From Methylobacterium ajmalii (GTDB taxonomy: Bacteria; Pseudomonadota; Alphaproteobacteria; Rhizobiales; Beijerinckiaceae), in assembly GCF_016613415.1 (NCBI RefSeq), contig NZ_JACWCT010000001.1, positions 33,219-97,218 on the forward strand: a DNA stretch of 64,000 nt, in the 5' to 3' direction. Each line of letters begins with the position of its first letter. Within the stretch, counting starts at the first letter, position 1. The translations under genes were made by a program, and so were the position numbers. Below the pieces are notes generated by a model that saw only the letters and a list, made by a program, of their open reading frames with translations, was not told where the DNA came from and did no database searches. This document shows, piece by piece, positions 38,488 through 46,199 of this stretch.

Positions 38488-39801
38488 ATGTCCATGGAAG
38501 CTGATAACGCCCTGCAATCGGCGACGCTGAGGACCGTGACGTGGCGGCTCATCCCGTTCGTGATGCTGCTCTACTTCATCGCCTATCTGGACAGGGTCAA
38601 CGTCGGCTTCGCCGCGCTGACGATGAATGCGGATCTCGGTTTTTCCGCCACGATCTACGGCATCGGCGCCGGGGTCTTCTTCATCGGCTACGCGCTGTTC
38701 GAGGTTCCGAGCAATATCTTCCTGCACAAGGTCGGTGCCCGCATCTGGATCGCCAGGATCATGATCACCTGGGGCCTTCTGTCGGCCAGCATGGCCTTCA
38801 TCCAGGGCCCGATCAGCTTCTACATCGTGCGTTTCCTGCTCGGCGCGGCGGAGGCCGGCTTCTTTCCGGGCATCATCCTCTACCTGACCTACTGGTACCC
38901 GGCGAAGGCGCGCGGCAAGGCGGTGGGCCTGTTCATGGTCGCGATCCCGCTGTCGGCGATGATCGGGGCTCCGGTCTCCTCCATGCTCCTCGGGGTCGAG
39001 GGGTTCGGGATGAAGGGCTGGCAGTGGATGTTCGTCATCGAAGCCGTTCCGGCGCTCCTGCTCGGCTTCGCGGTGCTGGCCTACCTGACCGGCCGGCCCG
39101 AGAAGGCCGCGTGGCTGCCGGTGGAGCAGCGTGACTGGCTCATCCGGACGATGGAGGCGGAGCGCGCCGGCATCGCGAGCGATCACGGTCACAAGTCGCT
39201 GAAGACGGCACTCCTCGACAAGAAGGTCCTCGGCTTCGCGTTCATCTACTTCTGCGTCGTCATGGGTTCGTACACGCTCGGCTTCTGGCTGCCGCAGATG
39301 ATCAAGAGCTTCGGCACCATGAGCAACCTGCAGATCGGCATGGCGACCGGCGTCGTCAACCTGTTCGCCGTGATCGCGATGATCTACTGGACGCGGCGGT
39401 CCGATGCCCGCCAGGAGCGGGTCGGCCACTTCGCGACGGCCGCCCTCCTGGCATCCCTCGCCTTCGGCGTCTGCGCGGCCACGCTGACGACGCCCGCCAT
39501 CGCGATCGTGGCACTGACCTTCGCGGCGATCGGCATCTACTCGGCCCTTCCGACCTTCTGGACCCTGCCGACCTCGTTCCTGACCGGCGTCGGCGCGGCT
39601 GCGGGCATCGCGCTCATCAACTCGATCGGAAACCTGGCCGGCTATCTCGGACCGTTCGTCATGGGATATCTCAAGGATACGACCGGCAGCTACAGCAGCG
39701 GCCTGGTGATCGTGTCCGGCCTTCTGGCCGGCGGTGCGGGGTGCCTTCTCCTGCTCGCGCGCAAGAAGAACCGGATCGGCGCGATGGAACACGCTCATTA
39801 A
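38488..39801 (+). CDS. MFS transporter, anion:cation symporter type
   Basis: Inner-membrane carrier of 437 residues with 12 predicted helices. The helix 1-2 region YFIAYLDRVNVGFAALTMN is the hallmark of the anion:cation symporter (ACS) group that carries organic acids such as tartrate, phthalate or 4-hydroxyphenylacetate. FEVPSNIFLHKVGARIWI and FFPGIILYLTYWYPAKAR are further signature stretches. The ribosome site AGAGGGG lies 6 bases before the ATG. It is probably co-transcribed with the Fe-alcohol dehydrogenase under the divergent LysR protein. The ligand is unknown, but an organic acid is likely. Confidence 0.88.
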   Translation: MSMEADNALQSATLRTVTWRLIPFVMLLYFIAYLDRVNVGFAALTMNADLGFSATIYGIGAGVFFIGYALFEVPSNIFLHKVGARIWIARIMITWGLLSASMAFIQGPISFYIVRFLLGAAEAGFFPGIILYLTYWYPAKARGKAVGLFMVAIPLSAMIGAPVSSMLLGVEGFGMKGWQWMFVIEAVPALLLGFAVLAYLTGRPEKAAWLPVEQRDWLIRTMEAERAGIASDHGHKSLKTALLDKKVLGFAFIYFCVVMGSYTLGFWLPQMIKSFGTMSNLQIGMATGVVNLFAVIAMIYWTRRSDARQERVGHFATAALLASLAFGVCAATLTTPAIAIVALTFAAIGIYSALPTFWTLPTSFLTGVGAAAGIALINSIGNLAGYLGPFVMGYLKDTTGSYSSGLVIVSGLLAGGAGCLLLLARKKNRIGAMEHAH

Positions 39802-40154
39802 CGACTGGCGACTGGGATGCGGGAGGCGTGCCGAAAATCGGCACGCCTGGGAAAAGCGCCCGATCGGCTCGCGATCGGGCGCTTTTCCATGACTGTGGTG
39901 TTGACGGATTTCTATCGACGACCCGTCAGGTGACGGACGGCTCGTCGGGGCGGTCAATTCGTGCAGCCGCGGCTCGCGAGGAGGAGGGCGGCCAAGAGCG
40001 TCCTCCCCGATCCGCCCGCATCGCGTCCCCGGGGAGGGCGGAGGGATGCTCAGCCCGTGTCCGAGGCGCCGGGCATCGAAGGGTTTGACGCATCCAGCGG
40101 CGGTCCGGCCGTGCCGTCTCGGTCCCTACCGGGAGGTCCCGATCCCCGCTCCCG
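39802..40154. other. spacer between the MFS gene and the convergent quinoprotein cluster
   Basis: These 353 bp separate convergent transcripts. The left part holds two tandem hairpins (39825-39888). From 39890 to 40154 no gene or other structure was recognised. Confidence 0.45.
39825..39888 (+). terminator. two tandem intrinsic-terminator-like hairpins
   Basis: The first stem is GGCGTGCCGA / TCGGCACGCC with an AAA loop (39825-39847). The second is GGAAAAGCGCCCGATC / GATCGGGCGCTTTTCC with a 7-base loop (39850-39888), ending in a TTTT-bearing arm. Both are perfect. They lie 24 bp after the MFS stop and should end that transcript. Confidence 0.75.
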
Positions 40155-40781
40155 TTACCGCGTCGCCGCCACCACGATCCGGGTCCGGCTGATGAAGGCG
40201 CGCGGGTCGGCGCCCTGGTGGCCGTAGAGGTCGCGGGTGACCGTCACGCTCTTCGGCCCCAGCGCCTTGCGGCACTCCTCCTTGACGAAGGTCTCGCCGA
40301 GCGGCGTCTCGTCGCCGACGGGCTTGGCCTCGGCGCAGGTCCAGCCGTCCTCGCCCCAGTGGCCCCGGGCCTGGATCCCGAGGAGGTGGCCCTTCTTGCG
40401 CAGGTAGAGCGGCACCGCGTCGTCGGTCTCGATCACCAGCCCGTCCACCCGCGCGTCGTCGCCCACCAGCAGCGTGAGGCGGGCCGGGTGCCCGGCGACC
40501 CGGGTGCCGTTGCGGGTGGTGCCGTCGGCGTAGGAGAAGCCGATGGCGTGCAGCCCCTTGGCGTCGGCCGGGCAGGCGCGCCAATCGGTCCAGCCGGCGA
40601 GGGGCTTGGCCGGGCCTTCGCGGCAGGCGAGGTCGCCGTAGCCCTTCGGCGAGATCTCCGAGACCGGCATCCCGACCTTGATGTCGCGCAGGTCCGCGAT
40701 CTCGGGGCCGGCGGCCAGAGCCGGGCCGGCGCAGGTCAGGGCGGCGAGGATCGCCAGGTCAGTGCGAGACGGTCGGCGCAT
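40155..40781 (-). CDS. secreted protein of unknown function in the quinoprotein cluster
   Basis: This 208-residue protein has a signal peptide (1 to about 23, ending ALAAGP) and a soluble mature domain. It contains IKVGMPVSEISPKGYGDLAC, GWTDWRACPADAKGLHAIGF and GHWGEDGWTCAEAKP. Mature cysteines are at LAC, RACP, WTCAE and EECRK, which could form two disulfides. The start overlaps the upstream cytochrome c gene by 23 bp, so translation is likely coupled. It is not XoxJ (wrong size and fold motifs) and no family was recognised. Its role is inferred only from context: periplasmic and tied to the quinoprotein system. Confidence 0.7.
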   Translation of the reverse strand: MRRPSRTDLAILAALTCAGPALAAGPEIADLRDIKVGMPVSEISPKGYGDLACREGPAKPLAGWTDWRACPADAKGLHAIGFSYADGTTRNGTRVAGHPARLTLLVGDDARVDGLVIETDDAVPLYLRKKGHLLGIQARGHWGEDGWTCAEAKPVGDETPLGETFVKEECRKALGPKSVTVTRDLYGHQGADPRAFISRTRIVVAATR

Positions 40782-41298
40782 CCGAGCCCTCCTTCTTGCG
40801 GTAGACGTCGCAGGCCCGGGAGGTGGTGCCGAAGAAGGCGGTGCATTCCTCGAAGGTCGGCTCGCCCTTGCCCTTGAGCTGGGTGGCGACGTAGCCCGCT
40901 ACCGCGTCGATCTCCGCCGGGCGCAGGAACACGGCCGTCTCCGGCGGCATGTTGCCGGCCATGTCGGCCTTCAGCGAATCGTAGCACTTCACCGAATCGT
41001 AGGCGCCGCGCAGGTGGTAGGGCATGCCGGTCCCGGGCCGGCCGCAGCGCACCACCTCGGCGATCTGGTCCTTGTCGAGCTGCGTCTTGCGCAGGGACAG
41101 GGCCTCGCCGCCATAGCCGCCGCCGCCGCCGCCATGCCACTTGTGGCAGCCCGAGCAGGCCTTCTTGAATACCGCGAGGTCGCCCTCGCCGCCGCCGCTC
41201 CTGACCCCCTGCGCCCAGGCCGCCGGGGAGGCGAGCGCCAAGCCGGCCAGCGCCAGGCCGGCGAGCAGTGCCGGCATTACCAGTTTCCGCATCCGCAT
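40759..41298 (-). CDS. c-type cytochrome, Cys-rich, quinoprotein-associated
   Basis: Periplasmic cytochrome of 179 residues, the likely electron acceptor of the adjacent dehydrogenase. A signal peptide (MRKLVMPALLAGLALAGLAL, ending AWAQG) precedes one CxxCH haem site, KKACSGCHKWHGGG. The axial Met is likely in TGMPYH or NMPPE. Besides the haem pair there are cysteines in VRCGRPG, VKCYDSL, FEECTAFF and RACDVY. This four-extra-Cys pattern resembles the cytochromes reported with methanol dehydrogenases. ATG 41298 or 41292 can start it; the earlier is listed. The downstream gene overlaps its end by 23 bp. Confidence 0.85.
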   Translation of the reverse strand: MRMRKLVMPALLAGLALAGLALASPAAWAQGVRSGGGEGDLAVFKKACSGCHKWHGGGGGGYGGEALSLRKTQLDKDQIAEVVRCGRPGTGMPYHLRGAYDSVKCYDSLKADMAGNMPPETAVFLRPAEIDAVAGYVATQLKGKGEPTFEECTAFFGTTSRACDVYRKKEGSDAPTVSH

Positions 41299-41338
41299 GA
41301 ACCTCTTGCGTGACCTCGTGCGTGGGGATCCCGCGCGT

Positions 41339-41363
41339 GGCGGGGCGCCGCCGGCGCCCCGCC
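41339..41363 (-). terminator. hairpin between quinoprotein and cytochrome genes
   Basis: Perfect 11-bp stem GGCGGGGCGCC / GGCGCCCCGCC with a 3-base loop, 15 bp beyond the quinoprotein stop on the minus strand and ahead of the cytochrome start. It lacks a U-run and lies inside the putative operon, so it more likely stabilises the quinoprotein mRNA or attenuates the downstream genes than ends all transcripts. Confidence 0.6.
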
Positions 41364-41378
41364 TCAAGGAATGTCGGC

Positions 41379-43148
41379 TCAGAGCGCGAAGACGTAGAGC
41401 ATCGAGCCGGTCTGGATGTTCTTCAGCTCCGGGGTCGAGTCGATGAACCACTTGTCCCAGGCGCCCCCGAGGCCGACCAGGATCGCGACGTACTGCTTGC
41501 CGTCGACCGTGAAGGTCATCGGGGGCGCGTTGACGCCGCTGCCGGTGCGGAACTCCCACAGCTTCTCGAGGCTCCTGGCGTCGAGCGCCATCACGCCGCC
41601 GCCGGGCTCGCCGGTGAAGACGAGGTCGGGCGTCGCCAGCATGCCGCCGAGCAGCGGGAACTGGGTCTCGTGCTTGCCGGCGACCTTGCCGGTCTTCACG
41701 TCGATCGCCGTCACGCTGCCGGTGATGCGGAACGGGTTGGTCGGCCCGCCGCCGGTGAAGAACTCGCGGGGTTTCAGGTTGGCCTGCGTCATCGCCTCGT
41801 GGGTGACGCGGTTGCAGCTCTCGATGACCGGGATGTACCAGTATTGCAGGTTCGGATTGTAGGCGGTCGGCGGCCAGTTCTTGCCGCCCATGTTGCCCGG
41901 GCAGAAATCGGCGGTCTTGTTCTCGGCCGAAGGGGTCGCTGCCGGGTTGTAGCGCTGCACGTCCTTGTTCGGGTCGTACTCGAACGGCTTGCCGGTATCG
42001 GGGTTGATGCCCTTGGTCCAGGTCACCTTCTTGACGAACGGCGTCGCCCAGACGAACTGGCCGTTGGTGCGGTCGACCGCATAGGCGTGGCCGTTGCGGT
42101 CGGCCTCGATGGCGAGCTTGCGGCCGCCGGCATCGACCAGAAGGTTCTCCGACACGCTGTCATAGTCGTAGGGGTCGTTCGGCGTGTGCTGGAAGTGCCA
42201 TTTGATCTTGCCGGTCGTCGCGTCGAGGGCGAGCGTCGAGTCGGTGTAGAGGTTGTCGCCCGGGCGGTAGGCGTTGTCCCAGTCCGGACCCGGGTTGCCG
42301 GTGCCCCACACGATGGTGTCGGTGTCGGGGTCGTAGGTGCCGGTGACCCAGGTCGAGCCGCCGCCGCTGACGGCCGCGTTGTTGTTACCCTTCCAGGTCT
42401 CGTAGCCCGGCTCGCCCTTGCCCGGGATGGTGTGGGTGCGCCAGACCTCCTTCTCGGTCTTCAGGTCGGTGGCGGCGATCCAGCCGCGGATGCCGTACTC
42501 GGCGCCGCCGACGCCCGAGATCGCCATGCCCTTCACGATCAGCGGTGCGCCCGTGATGGTCTCGCCCTTGTCGGGATCGGCGACCTGGCGCTGCCAGGCG
42601 ACCTGGCCGGTCTCCTTGTTGGTGGCGATCAGGCGTCCGTCGAGGGTGTGGCTGACCACGAGGTCGCCCCAGAGCGCGACGCCGCGGTTGTTGACGCCGC
42701 AACAGGCGACCGCGCCGGCCCATTCGCGGTCGGTCTTCGGGTCCATCTTCCAGAGGAGCTTGCCCTCGCCGCCGCGTGTGTCGATCTTGTAGACCGAGCC
42801 CCACCCGTCGGTGACGAACATCATGCCGTTCTCGACGATCGGGGTGCCCTCGAGCCCGCCGTGGCTCCAGATGCCGCCGGATTCGATGCCGCCCAGCGCC
42901 ATCGTCCAGGCGACCTTGAGGCCCTTGACGTTGTCCTTGTTGATCTGGGTCAGGGTCGAGAAGCGGTGGCCGGCGAAGTTCTTGTGGTGCTGGATCCAGT
43001 TGCCTTCCTCCTTGTCGGCGTTCAGCAGGCGCTCCTGCGTGACGCCGCCCTCGGCGGCGAGCGCCGGGGGCAGCGAGAGGGCACCGGCGGCGAGCGCGGC
43101 GAGGGAGGTGGCGGCAAGGATGCGCCGCGCCGTCCGGGACGTCGTCAT
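41379..43148 (-). CDS. PQQ-dependent alcohol dehydrogenase, lanthanide-type ligand set (ExaF/XoxF class)
   Basis: Periplasmic quinoprotein of 589 residues that oxidises an alcohol and passes electrons to cytochrome c. A signal peptide (1 to about 32) precedes an eight-bladed propeller. Cofactor features are the vicinal Cys pair C149-C150 (VACCGVNNRG), Glu217 (GGAEYGIRG), Asn285 (WGTGNPGPDW) and the catalytic Asp328 in NDPYDYDSV. Asp330, two residues later, is the extra acidic ligand that marks lanthanide-using enzymes; calcium MxaF has Ala there. RPGDNLYTDSTLALD and TPNDPYDYD look closer to ethanol-type (ExaF/PedH-like) than to XoxF5 methanol dehydrogenases. Metal and substrate are inference from these residues. 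Confidence 0.9.
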   Translation of the reverse strand: MTTSRTARRILAATSLAALAAGALSLPPALAAEGGVTQERLLNADKEEGNWIQHHKNFAGHRFSTLTQINKDNVKGLKVAWTMALGGIESGGIWSHGGLEGTPIVENGMMFVTDGWGSVYKIDTRGGEGKLLWKMDPKTDREWAGAVACCGVNNRGVALWGDLVVSHTLDGRLIATNKETGQVAWQRQVADPDKGETITGAPLIVKGMAISGVGGAEYGIRGWIAATDLKTEKEVWRTHTIPGKGEPGYETWKGNNNAAVSGGGSTWVTGTYDPDTDTIVWGTGNPGPDWDNAYRPGDNLYTDSTLALDATTGKIKWHFQHTPNDPYDYDSVSENLLVDAGGRKLAIEADRNGHAYAVDRTNGQFVWATPFVKKVTWTKGINPDTGKPFEYDPNKDVQRYNPAATPSAENKTADFCPGNMGGKNWPPTAYNPNLQYWYIPVIESCNRVTHEAMTQANLKPREFFTGGGPTNPFRITGSVTAIDVKTGKVAGKHETQFPLLGGMLATPDLVFTGEPGGGVMALDARSLEKLWEFRTGSGVNAPPMTFTVDGKQYVAILVGLGGAWDKWFIDSTPELKNIQTGSMLYVFAL

Positions 43149-43237
43149 GGGGGTCTCCTCCGGGCCGCCGTCTTTTGGGACGTGTCGCCGCGCCGCGGGC
43201 AGCCGCGCGGCCGGCGTCTTTTATTAAGAAATAAATC

Positions 43238-43696
43238 CTAGTTCGCGGCGCGAACCTCGACCGGCACCTCGACCGGGCCGGCCTTGCGGAAGCTCGCCGA
43301 GCAGGTGAAGCGCTCGCCGGCCACCAGCGGCTGGCGGGTCTGCAGCAGCATCACGTGCATGCCCTCGGGCGTCAGCGCGGTCTCGCCGGAGGCCTTGAGG
43401 GCGATGGCCTGGACCGGGCGCCTGGAGGGCGGGCCCTCGCCGCCCTTGTCGACCGTGACGCGCTCGCTGAAATTCGCGAACGGGCAGCGGAAGCGCACCA
43501 GCGAATCGGCCTCGGCCGCACGGTTCATCACCGTCAGGTGCAGGGGCACGTCGGACCCGACCTTCTCGGTGGGGGCGACCGAAGCGTGCAGCACGTCGAT
43601 CTCGCCGGCCAGGGCCGGGACACAGCCCAGCAACACAGCAAAGGCCACGCTCACCGTGCGGCGCCGGTAGTCGAGAGACGCTCTCAGCGACGGCAT
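43238..43696 (-). CDS. PCu(A)C-like periplasmic copper chaperone
   Basis: This 152-residue protein has a signal peptide (1 to about 30, ending ALAGE) and one DUF461/PCu(A)C-type domain. Recognisable parts are VLHASVAPTEKVGSDVPLHL, the C-terminal Cu motif EGMHVMLLQTRQPLVAGE (H114, M116) and KAGPVEVPVEV at the end. The first His/Met of the usual H-Mx10-Mx21-HxM site is not evident, so metal binding may be altered. PCu(A)C proteins deliver Cu(I) to respiratory copper sites. It is the first gene of the minus-strand quinoprotein cluster, 89 bp before the dehydrogenase, an unusual partner for a PQQ enzyme. Confidence 0.75.
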   Translation of the reverse strand: MPSLRASLDYRRRTVSVAFAVLLGCVPALAGEIDVLHASVAPTEKVGSDVPLHLTVMNRAAEADSLVRFRCPFANFSERVTVDKGGEGPPSRRPVQAIALKASGETALTPEGMHVMLLQTRQPLVAGERFTCSASFRKAGPVEVPVEVRAAN

Positions 43697-43793
43697 GGCG
43701 TAGCCGTCCAGGCGTCAAGGCGCGACATGGATGACGACATCCATTATCCTCCCTCTCGTGTCAGCTTCGCCTTTTGGCGGCGAATTGTCCGAG

Positions 43794-43821
43794 AGGGTAG
43801 CCGTCAGGGTTGCGTCGTCAA
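43794..43821 (-). promoter_or_regulatory. candidate sigma-70 promoter of the quinoprotein cluster
   Basis: On the minus strand TTGACG (43816-43821) is followed after 16 bases by TACCCT (43794-43799). The -35 match is strong and the -10 weak. It lies about 100 bp upstream of the PCu(A)C-like gene, in an A+T-rich divergent spacer shared with the cupin gene. Confidence 0.35.
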
Positions 43822-43956
43822 GGTCTTATTATAAGGCTCGCATAAAAGTTGCCCGCGACCGATCGGCCGGGAGAGCCGCCCCCTCGCACACCCGTCCGCA
43901 TCGCCCTAGCTGCCGGGGACGGCGCCGAGCGCCGCGACCGACCAGGGAGATGCGCG

Positions 43957-44406
43957 ATGGCGAAGACCGATCCGACCGAAAAGGCGACGAGCGGCCGCTT
44001 CGACGTCCGGGCGATCGCCGACGCCCTGCCGGCGAGCGCCACCACGATGCTGGTCGACACCTACCTGACCGACCGGCCGGCGGCGAGCGCCCGGGTGTTT
44101 CGCGTCTACCGGCCGACGCCGGCGCATTACCACGAGGGGTGCGACGAGTACCTCTACGTGCTCTCGGGCCGCGGCACGTTCTGGATCGGCGACGCGTCCG
44201 ACGAGGCGGAGTTCGGGCCGGGCCAGCTCCTGTTCTTCGAGCGCGGCGTCGTCCACGCCCTGCCGCGGCTGATCGAGGAGCCGGTGGTCTTCCTCTCCGT
44301 CGACACGCCCCGCCGGGCGCCGACCGACGTGATCTTCGTCGATGCCGCGAGCGGCTCGGCGGAGACCTTCATGGCGCGCAACGCGGCCGAGCCCGATCCG
44401 GCTTGA
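43957..44406 (+). CDS. cupin domain protein
   Basis: Small beta-barrel protein of 149 residues. Cupin motif 1 is HYHEGCDEYLYVLSGRGTFW (metal-ligand His, His and Glu) and motif 2 is FFERGVVHALPRL. There is no signal peptide, so it is cytosolic. The ATG at 43957 is followed 53 bp after its end by an SDR gene on the same strand. Many such cupins are isomerases, dioxygenases or sugar-binding proteins; no substrate can be assigned. The pair with an SDR suggests a small catabolic step. Confidence 0.8.
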   Translation: MAKTDPTEKATSGRFDVRAIADALPASATTMLVDTYLTDRPAASARVFRVYRPTPAHYHEGCDEYLYVLSGRGTFWIGDASDEAEFGPGQLLFFERGVVHALPRLIEEPVVFLSVDTPRRAPTDVIFVDAASGSAETFMARNAAEPDPA

Positions 44407-44459
44407 CCTCCCCGGCTCCGGCCGCGATGCACGGAGCACAACAAGCGGGAGGACGCGAC

Positions 44460-45260
44460 ATGACGGGCGTGAGCGGGACGGGCGCGGGCCGGGTGGCCCT
44501 GGTCACCGGGGCTGCGCGGGGCATCGGGCTTTCGGCGGCGCGGCTCCTCCTGGAGGAGGGCTGGCGCGTCGCGCTCCTCGACATCGACGGGCCGGCGCAG
44601 GAGGCGGCCGTGGCCGAGATCGCCCGGCCGGACGACACGCTGGCGCTCACCGGCGACGTCGCCGACCCGGAGGCCGTGGCGGCGGCGGTGGCGGCCGTGG
44701 AGGCCCGGTTCGGCCGCCTCGACGCGCTCGTCAACAATGCCGGCACGGCGGTGTTCAAGCCGCTCCTCGACACCACCCCGGCCGAGTGGGCCCGGGTGCT
44801 CGCCGTCAACCTGACCGGCCCGTTCCTGTGCGTGCAGGCGGCCGCCCCGCTGATGGCGCGGGGCGGCGGCGGGGCGGTCGTCAACATCACGTCGATCTCG
44901 GGGCAGCGCGCCTCGACCCTGCGGGTCGCCTACGGCACCAGCAAGGCGGCGCTCAAGCACCTGACGAAGCAGCAGGCGGTCGAGCTCGCGCATCTCGGCA
45001 TCCGGGTGAACGCCGTGGCGCCTGGGCCCGTCGACACCGCGATGGCCAAGAAGGTCCACAGCCCGGCGATCCGGGCCGACTACCACGACGCGGTGCCGCT
45101 CAACCGCTACGGCCTGGAGCGCGAGATCGCCGACGCCATCGTGTACCTGTGCGGGGCGCGCGCGAGCTACGTCACCGGCCAGACCCTGGCGGTGGATGGC
45201 GGATTCGACGCCGCCGGCATCGGCCTGCCGACCCTGCGCCGGGACCTCGCGGCGCGCTGA
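44460..45260 (+). CDS. SDR family oxidoreductase
   Basis: Classical short-chain dehydrogenase of 266 residues: TGAARGIGLSAARLL, LLDIDGPAQEAAVAEI (Asp, favouring NAD+), NNAGTAVFKP, catalytic Ser in ITSISGQRAS and YGTSKAALKHL (Tyr and Lys). C-terminal YVTGQTLAVDGGFDAAG is normal. It follows the cupin gene closely and they probably form an operon. ATG 44460 is preceded by GGGAGG at 44449-44454. Confidence 0.85.
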   Translation: MTGVSGTGAGRVALVTGAARGIGLSAARLLLEEGWRVALLDIDGPAQEAAVAEIARPDDTLALTGDVADPEAVAAAVAAVEARFGRLDALVNNAGTAVFKPLLDTTPAEWARVLAVNLTGPFLCVQAAAPLMARGGGGAVVNITSISGQRASTLRVAYGTSKAALKHLTKQQAVELAHLGIRVNAVAPGPVDTAMAKKVHSPAIRADYHDAVPLNRYGLEREIADAIVYLCGARASYVTGQTLAVDGGFDAAGIGLPTLRRDLAAR

Positions 45261-45363
45261 CGGCGCACCCGGCGCGACCGGCGCCGGGAGGAATCTCATA
45301 CGATAATCCGGTTGATCGCTCCGCGATGCGGATTTCAGCTTCGCTCAAGCGCCGCGCGGGCTG

Positions 45364-45405
45364 GTGATACCGTGTCCGGAAGGGATCTTCCGGACACGGT
45401 ATCAC
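45364..45405. terminator. perfect 19-bp inverted repeat between convergent genes
   Basis: Arms of 19 bp (45364-45382 and 45387-45405) around a GGAT loop are fully complementary; the arm reads GTGATACCGTGTCCGGAAG. It lies between the SDR gene (+) and the ABC ATPase gene (-) and includes the last codon and stop of the ATPase gene. It can terminate or protect both transcripts. It has no U-run, and a transposon-derived origin is also possible. Confidence 0.65.
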
Positions 45406-46184
45406 TCGCCCCGGGCCAGGAACTGCCGGAACCGCTCGGAGCGCGGCGCGGAAAACACCTGCTCGGAGGGGCCGTCCTCCAGGATCCGGCCCTCGTGCAG
45501 GAAGATCACCCGGTGGGCGACGTCGCGGGCGAACGCCATCTCGTGGGTGACGACCAGCATGGTGCGGCCCTCCTCGGCGAGCGCCCGCATCACCCGCAGG
45601 ACCTCGGCGACGCGCTCGGGATCGAGGGCGGAGGTCGGCTCGTCGAAGAGCAGGACGCGGGGGTGCATGGCGAGCGCCCGGGCGATGGCGGCGCGCTGCT
45701 GCTGCCCACCCGAGAGATGGGCCGGGTAGTGGTCGCGCTTGTCGGCGATGCCGACCTTCGCGAGCAGCGCCTCGGCCTCGGCGACGCACTCGGCCTTCCT
45801 GCGCCCCAGCACGTGGACCGGCGCCTCGATCACGTTCTCCAGCACCGTGCGGTGGGACCAGAGGTTGAAGCTCTGGAACACCATGCCGACCCGGGCGCGG
45901 ATGCGGTCGACTTGTCGGGTATCCGCCGGAATCCGGCCGCCGCGCTTGGCGCGCCAGGCCACCGCCTCGTCGCCGACCACGACCTCGCCGGCCTCCGGAA
46001 CCTCCAGGAGATTGATGCAGCGGAGCAGCGTCGACTTGCCGGAGCCCGACGAGCCGAGGATCGCCACCACCTCGCCCTCGCGGGCCGAGAGCGAGACGCC
46101 GCGCAGGACCTCGAGTTGTCCGAAATGCTTGTGCAGGTCGCGGACCGCGACGGCCTCGGGACGAGTCGGGGAGGGGGCGAGCAT
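45402..46184 (-). CDS. polar amino acid ABC transporter ATP-binding protein
   Basis: ATPase of 260 residues, HisP/OccP-like. Walker A LGSSGSGKSTLLRCINLLE, Q-loop VFQSFNLWSHRTVLEN, signature LSGGQQQRAAIA and Walker B RVLLFDEPTSALDPE are all present, with H-loop VVTHEMAFARD. FNLWSHRTVLENVIEAP is typical of the lysine/arginine/ornithine group. ATG 46184 is preferred; a TTG at 46199 directly after the permease stop is an alternative. It is the last gene of the binding protein-permease-permease-ATPase cluster. Confidence 0.93.
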   Translation of the reverse strand: MLAPSPTRPEAVAVRDLHKHFGQLEVLRGVSLSAREGEVVAILGSSGSGKSTLLRCINLLEVPEAGEVVVGDEAVAWRAKRGGRIPADTRQVDRIRARVGMVFQSFNLWSHRTVLENVIEAPVHVLGRRKAECVAEAEALLAKVGIADKRDHYPAHLSGGQQQRAAIARALAMHPRVLLFDEPTSALDPERVAEVLRVMRALAEEGRTMLVVTHEMAFARDVAHRVIFLHEGRILEDGPSEQVFSAPRSERFRQFLARGE

Positions 46185-46199
46185 GGGCGGGTCCGACAA

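Noticed and set aside
40155..40781. XoxJ-type periplasmic partner of the quinoprotein
   Set aside because: The protein is about 208 residues with several cysteines and lacks the family-3 binding-protein pattern of XoxJ.
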